A stretch of DNA of 64,000 nt, taken from Pontederia crassipes (taxonomy: Eukaryota > Streptophyta > Magnoliopsida > Commelinales > Pontederiaceae). Every line of letters starts with the position of its first letter. Position 1 is the stretch's first letter. The position numbers were made by a program, and so were the translations under genes. This document shows, piece after piece, positions 61,697 through 64,000 of the stretch. The notes under the pieces were generated by a model. That model did no database searches. It had not been told where the DNA came from and saw only the letters and a program-made list of their open reading frames with translations. Location of the stretch: the NCBI GenBank assembly GCA_030549335.1, contig CM060198.1:37085853-37149852 (forward strand), written 5' to 3'.

Positions 61697-64000
61697 TATA
61701 ACTTAGTGGTTTGAACCTTACTCTAAGACTCTAATCCCCAAGAGCTTTATCATTGATTGTAACGGTTCAACTTCGGTTGGAAATAGAGTTAAGGTTCTAA
61801 GGATCTATCACCTGTTGGGATACCCAAAGGTAGTAATAAGTATCTATAACTTTGTGGTTTGAACCTTACTCTAAGACTCTAATCCCCAAGAGCTTTATCA
61901 TTGATTGTAACGGTTCAACTTCGGTTGGAAATAGAGTTAAAGTTCTAAAGGATCTAGCACCTCTTGGGATACCCAAAGGTTGTAATAAGTGTCTATAACT
62001 TAGTGGTTTGAACCTTACTCTAAGACTCTAATCCCCAAGAGCTCTATCATTGATTGTAACGGTTCAACTTCGGTAGGAAATACAATTAAGTTCTAAGGAT
62101 CTATCACCTGTTGGGATACCCAAAGGTTGTAATAAGTATCTATAACTTAGTGGTTTGAACCTTACTCTAAGACTCTAATCCCCAAGAGCTTTATCATTGA
62201 TTGTAACGGTTCAACTTCGGTTGGAAATAGAGTTAAAGTTCTAAGGATCTATCACCTCTAAGGATACCCAAAGGTTGTGTTAAGTATCTATAACTTAGTG
62301 GTTTGAACCTTACTCTAAGACTCTAATCCCCAAGAGCTTTATCATTGATTGTAACGGTTTGACTTCGGTTGGAAATAGAGTTAAAGTTCTAAGGATCTAT
62401 CACCTCTTTGGATACCCAAAGGTTGTAATAAGTATCTATAACTTAGTGGTTTGAACCTTACTCTAAGACTCTAATCCCTAAGAGCTTTATCATTGATTAT
62501 TACGGTTCAACTTCGGTTGGAAATAGAGTTAAGGTTCTAAGGATCTATCACCTGTTAGGATACCCAAAGGTAGTAAGAAGTATTTATAACTTAGTGGTTT
62601 GAACCTTACTCTAAGACTCTAATCCCCAAGAGCTTTATCATTGATTGTAACGGTTTAGCTTCGGTTGGAAATAGAGTTAAGGTTCTAAGGATCTATCACC
62701 TGTTGGGATACCCAAAGGTAGTAATAAGTATCTATAACTTAGTGGGTTGAACCTTACTCTAAGACTCTAATCCCCAAGAGTTTATCATTGATTGTAACGG
62801 TTCAACTTCGGTTGGAAATAGAGTTAAAGTTCTAAGGATCTATCACCTCTTAGGATACCCAAATGTTGTAATAAGTATCTATAACTTAGTGGTTTGAACC
62901 TTACTCTAAGACTCTAATCCCCAAGAGCTTTATCATTCATTGTAACGGTTCAACTTCGGTTGGAAATAGAGTTAAAGTTCTAAGGATCTAGCACCTCTTA
63001 GGATACCCAAAGGTTGTAAGAAGTATCTATAACTTAGTAGCTTGAACCTTACTCTAAGACGCTAATCCCCAAGAGCTCTATCATTGATTGTAACGGTTCA
63101 ACTTTGGTTGGAAATACAGTTAAAGTTTTAAGGATCAATCACCTTTTGGGTTACCCAATGGTAGTAATAAGTATCTATAACTTAGTGGTTTGAACCTTAC
63201 TCTAAGACTCTAATTCCCAAGAGCTTTATCATTGATTGTAACGGTTCAACTTCGATCGGAAATAGAGTTAAAGTTCTAAGGATCTATCACCTTTTTGGAT
63301 ACCCAAAGGTTGTAATAAGTATCTATAACTTAGAGATTTGAACCTTACTCTAAGACTCTATTCCCCAAGAGCATTACCATTGATTGTAACGGTTTGACTT
63401 CGGTTGGAAATAGAGTTAAAGTTCTAAGGATCTATCACCTCTTAGGATACCCAAAGGTTGTAATAAGTATCTATAACTTAGTGGTTTGAACCTTACTCTA
63501 AGACACTAATCCCCAATAGCTTTATCATTGATTGTAACGGTTTGACTTCGGTTGTAAATAGAGTTAAAGTTCTAAGGATCTATCACCTCTTTGGATACCC
63601 AAAGGTTGAAATAAGTATCTATAACTTAGTGGTTTGAACCTTACTCTAAGACTCTAATCCCCAAGAGCTTTATCATTGATTATAACGGTTCAACTTCGGT
63701 TGGAAATATAGTTAAGGTTCTAAGGATCTATCACCTCTTAGGATAGCCAAAGGTTGTAATAAGTATCTATAACTTAGTGGTTTGAACCTTACTCTAAGAC
63801 TCTAATTCCCAAGAGCTTTATCATTGATTGTAACGGTTCAACTTCGATTGGAAATAGAGATAAAGTTCTAAGGATCTATCACCTCTTTGGATACCCAAAG
63901 GTTGTAATAAGTATCTATAACCTAGTGGTTTGAACCTTACTCTAAGACTCTAATCCCCATGAGCTTTATCATTGATTTTAACGGTTCAACTTCGATTGGA

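Larger units (their letters stand above)
1..64000 (+). repeat. 148-bp satellite DNA array, about 432 head-to-tail monomers
   Basis: Every part of the window is a copy or variant of one unit of about 148 bp. Successive TATAACTTAG starts at 1, 149, 297 and 445 are exactly 148 bp apart, and a start at 63916 gives an average of 148 bp over about 432 units. All copies read in the same direction; I saw no reverse-complement monomer. Common length variants are 147, 149 and 152 bp. The best conserved part is roughly monomer positions 42-92 (CCCCAAGAGCTTTATC through GGAAATAGAG). The most variable is 96-137, with alternatives CTAAGG/CTATGG, TTGGG/TTTGG/TTAGG and GGTAG/GGTTG. The unit is close to the DNA length wrapped on one nucleosome core. 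Large HOR satellites of this size are typical of centromeres and pericentromeres in plants and animals; that role here is inferred. Strand is arbitrary. Confidence 0.98.
51839..64000 (+). repeat. Zone F: long-offset duplicated domain to the window end
   Basis: About 82 monomers. Common markers are GGTTTGACTTCGG, CACCTGTTGGG or CACCTGTTAGG, AGTTAAGGTTC, and a distinctive monomer with GACGCTAATCCCC and GAGCTCTATC. Blocks recur at offsets of 3697 bp (51849-53297 with 55546-56994), 6805 bp (54876-57195 with 61681-64000) and 4290 bp (about 55930-56520 with 60220-60810). The copy at 61681 is still matching when the window ends. Confidence 0.85.

Noticed and set aside
1-64000. CRISPR array or other bacterial repeat system
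   Set aside because: Units are contiguous, with no short repeat/variable spacer structure; variation is scattered through the whole unit, and there are no cas-like genes.
1-64000. rDNA spacer, tRNA cluster, 5S array or telomeric repeat
   Set aside because: No rRNA-like or tRNA-like conserved boxes and no TTTAGGG or TTAGGG runs are visible; the unit has no segment that folds or reads as a known RNA gene.

Overview
The whole 64 kb window is one uninterrupted eukaryotic satellite DNA array. A unit of about 148 bp is repeated head to tail roughly 432 times, always in the same orientation. I see no protein-coding gene, RNA gene, transposon, CRISPR array or unique sequence anywhere in it. The window opens at the first base of a monomer (defined here as starting TATAACTTAG) and stops 85 bases into another, so the array runs past both ends. 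The consensus is about 36.5% G+C (54 of 148 bases, counted by hand). No reading frame exceeds 78 codons, and the longer ones simply recur where the same monomer variants recur.

The array is not flat. It is a mosaic of homogenisation zones with different higher-order repeat (HOR) periods. Zone 0 (1-3244) has diverged monomers with no clear HOR. Zone A (3245 to about 16980) is built from nested segmental copies; the largest is a ~4.8 kb block at 3905-8694 recurring at 10852-15650. Zone B (about 16981-33140) has a ~3.72 kb, 25-monomer HOR marked by a GAGCTC palindrome and a 4-bp TTAC duplication. A transition at 33141-35012 carries two Zone A-like monomers. Zone C (35013-41592) is a nearly perfect tandem duplication with a 3266-bp offset (22 monomers). 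Zone D (41593-45869) is mixed, with small monomer and dimer duplications. Zone E (45870-51160) is a clean 9-monomer HOR of 1330 bp. A 69-bp remnant monomer at about 51780-51848 marks the switch to Zone F (to the window end), where blocks recur at offsets of 3697 and 6805 bp.

Each monomer carries two short dyads. One is CAAC-TTCG-GTTG, overlapping a sequence that resembles the mammalian CENP-B box with one extra base. The other is TTGGG-ATA-CCCAA or CTTTGG-ATAC-CCAAAG. The two CpG sites of the monomer are often replaced by TpG or CpA, and the CGG context is also often changed to CGA; this fits cytosine methylation in CG and possibly CHG contexts. Nucleosome-sized unit length, HORs, dyads and absence of genes together make a centromeric or pericentromeric array the most likely reading. 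That is inference: the sequence alone does not show kinetochore binding. I do not recognise the species; a flowering plant is my leading but weakly supported guess.
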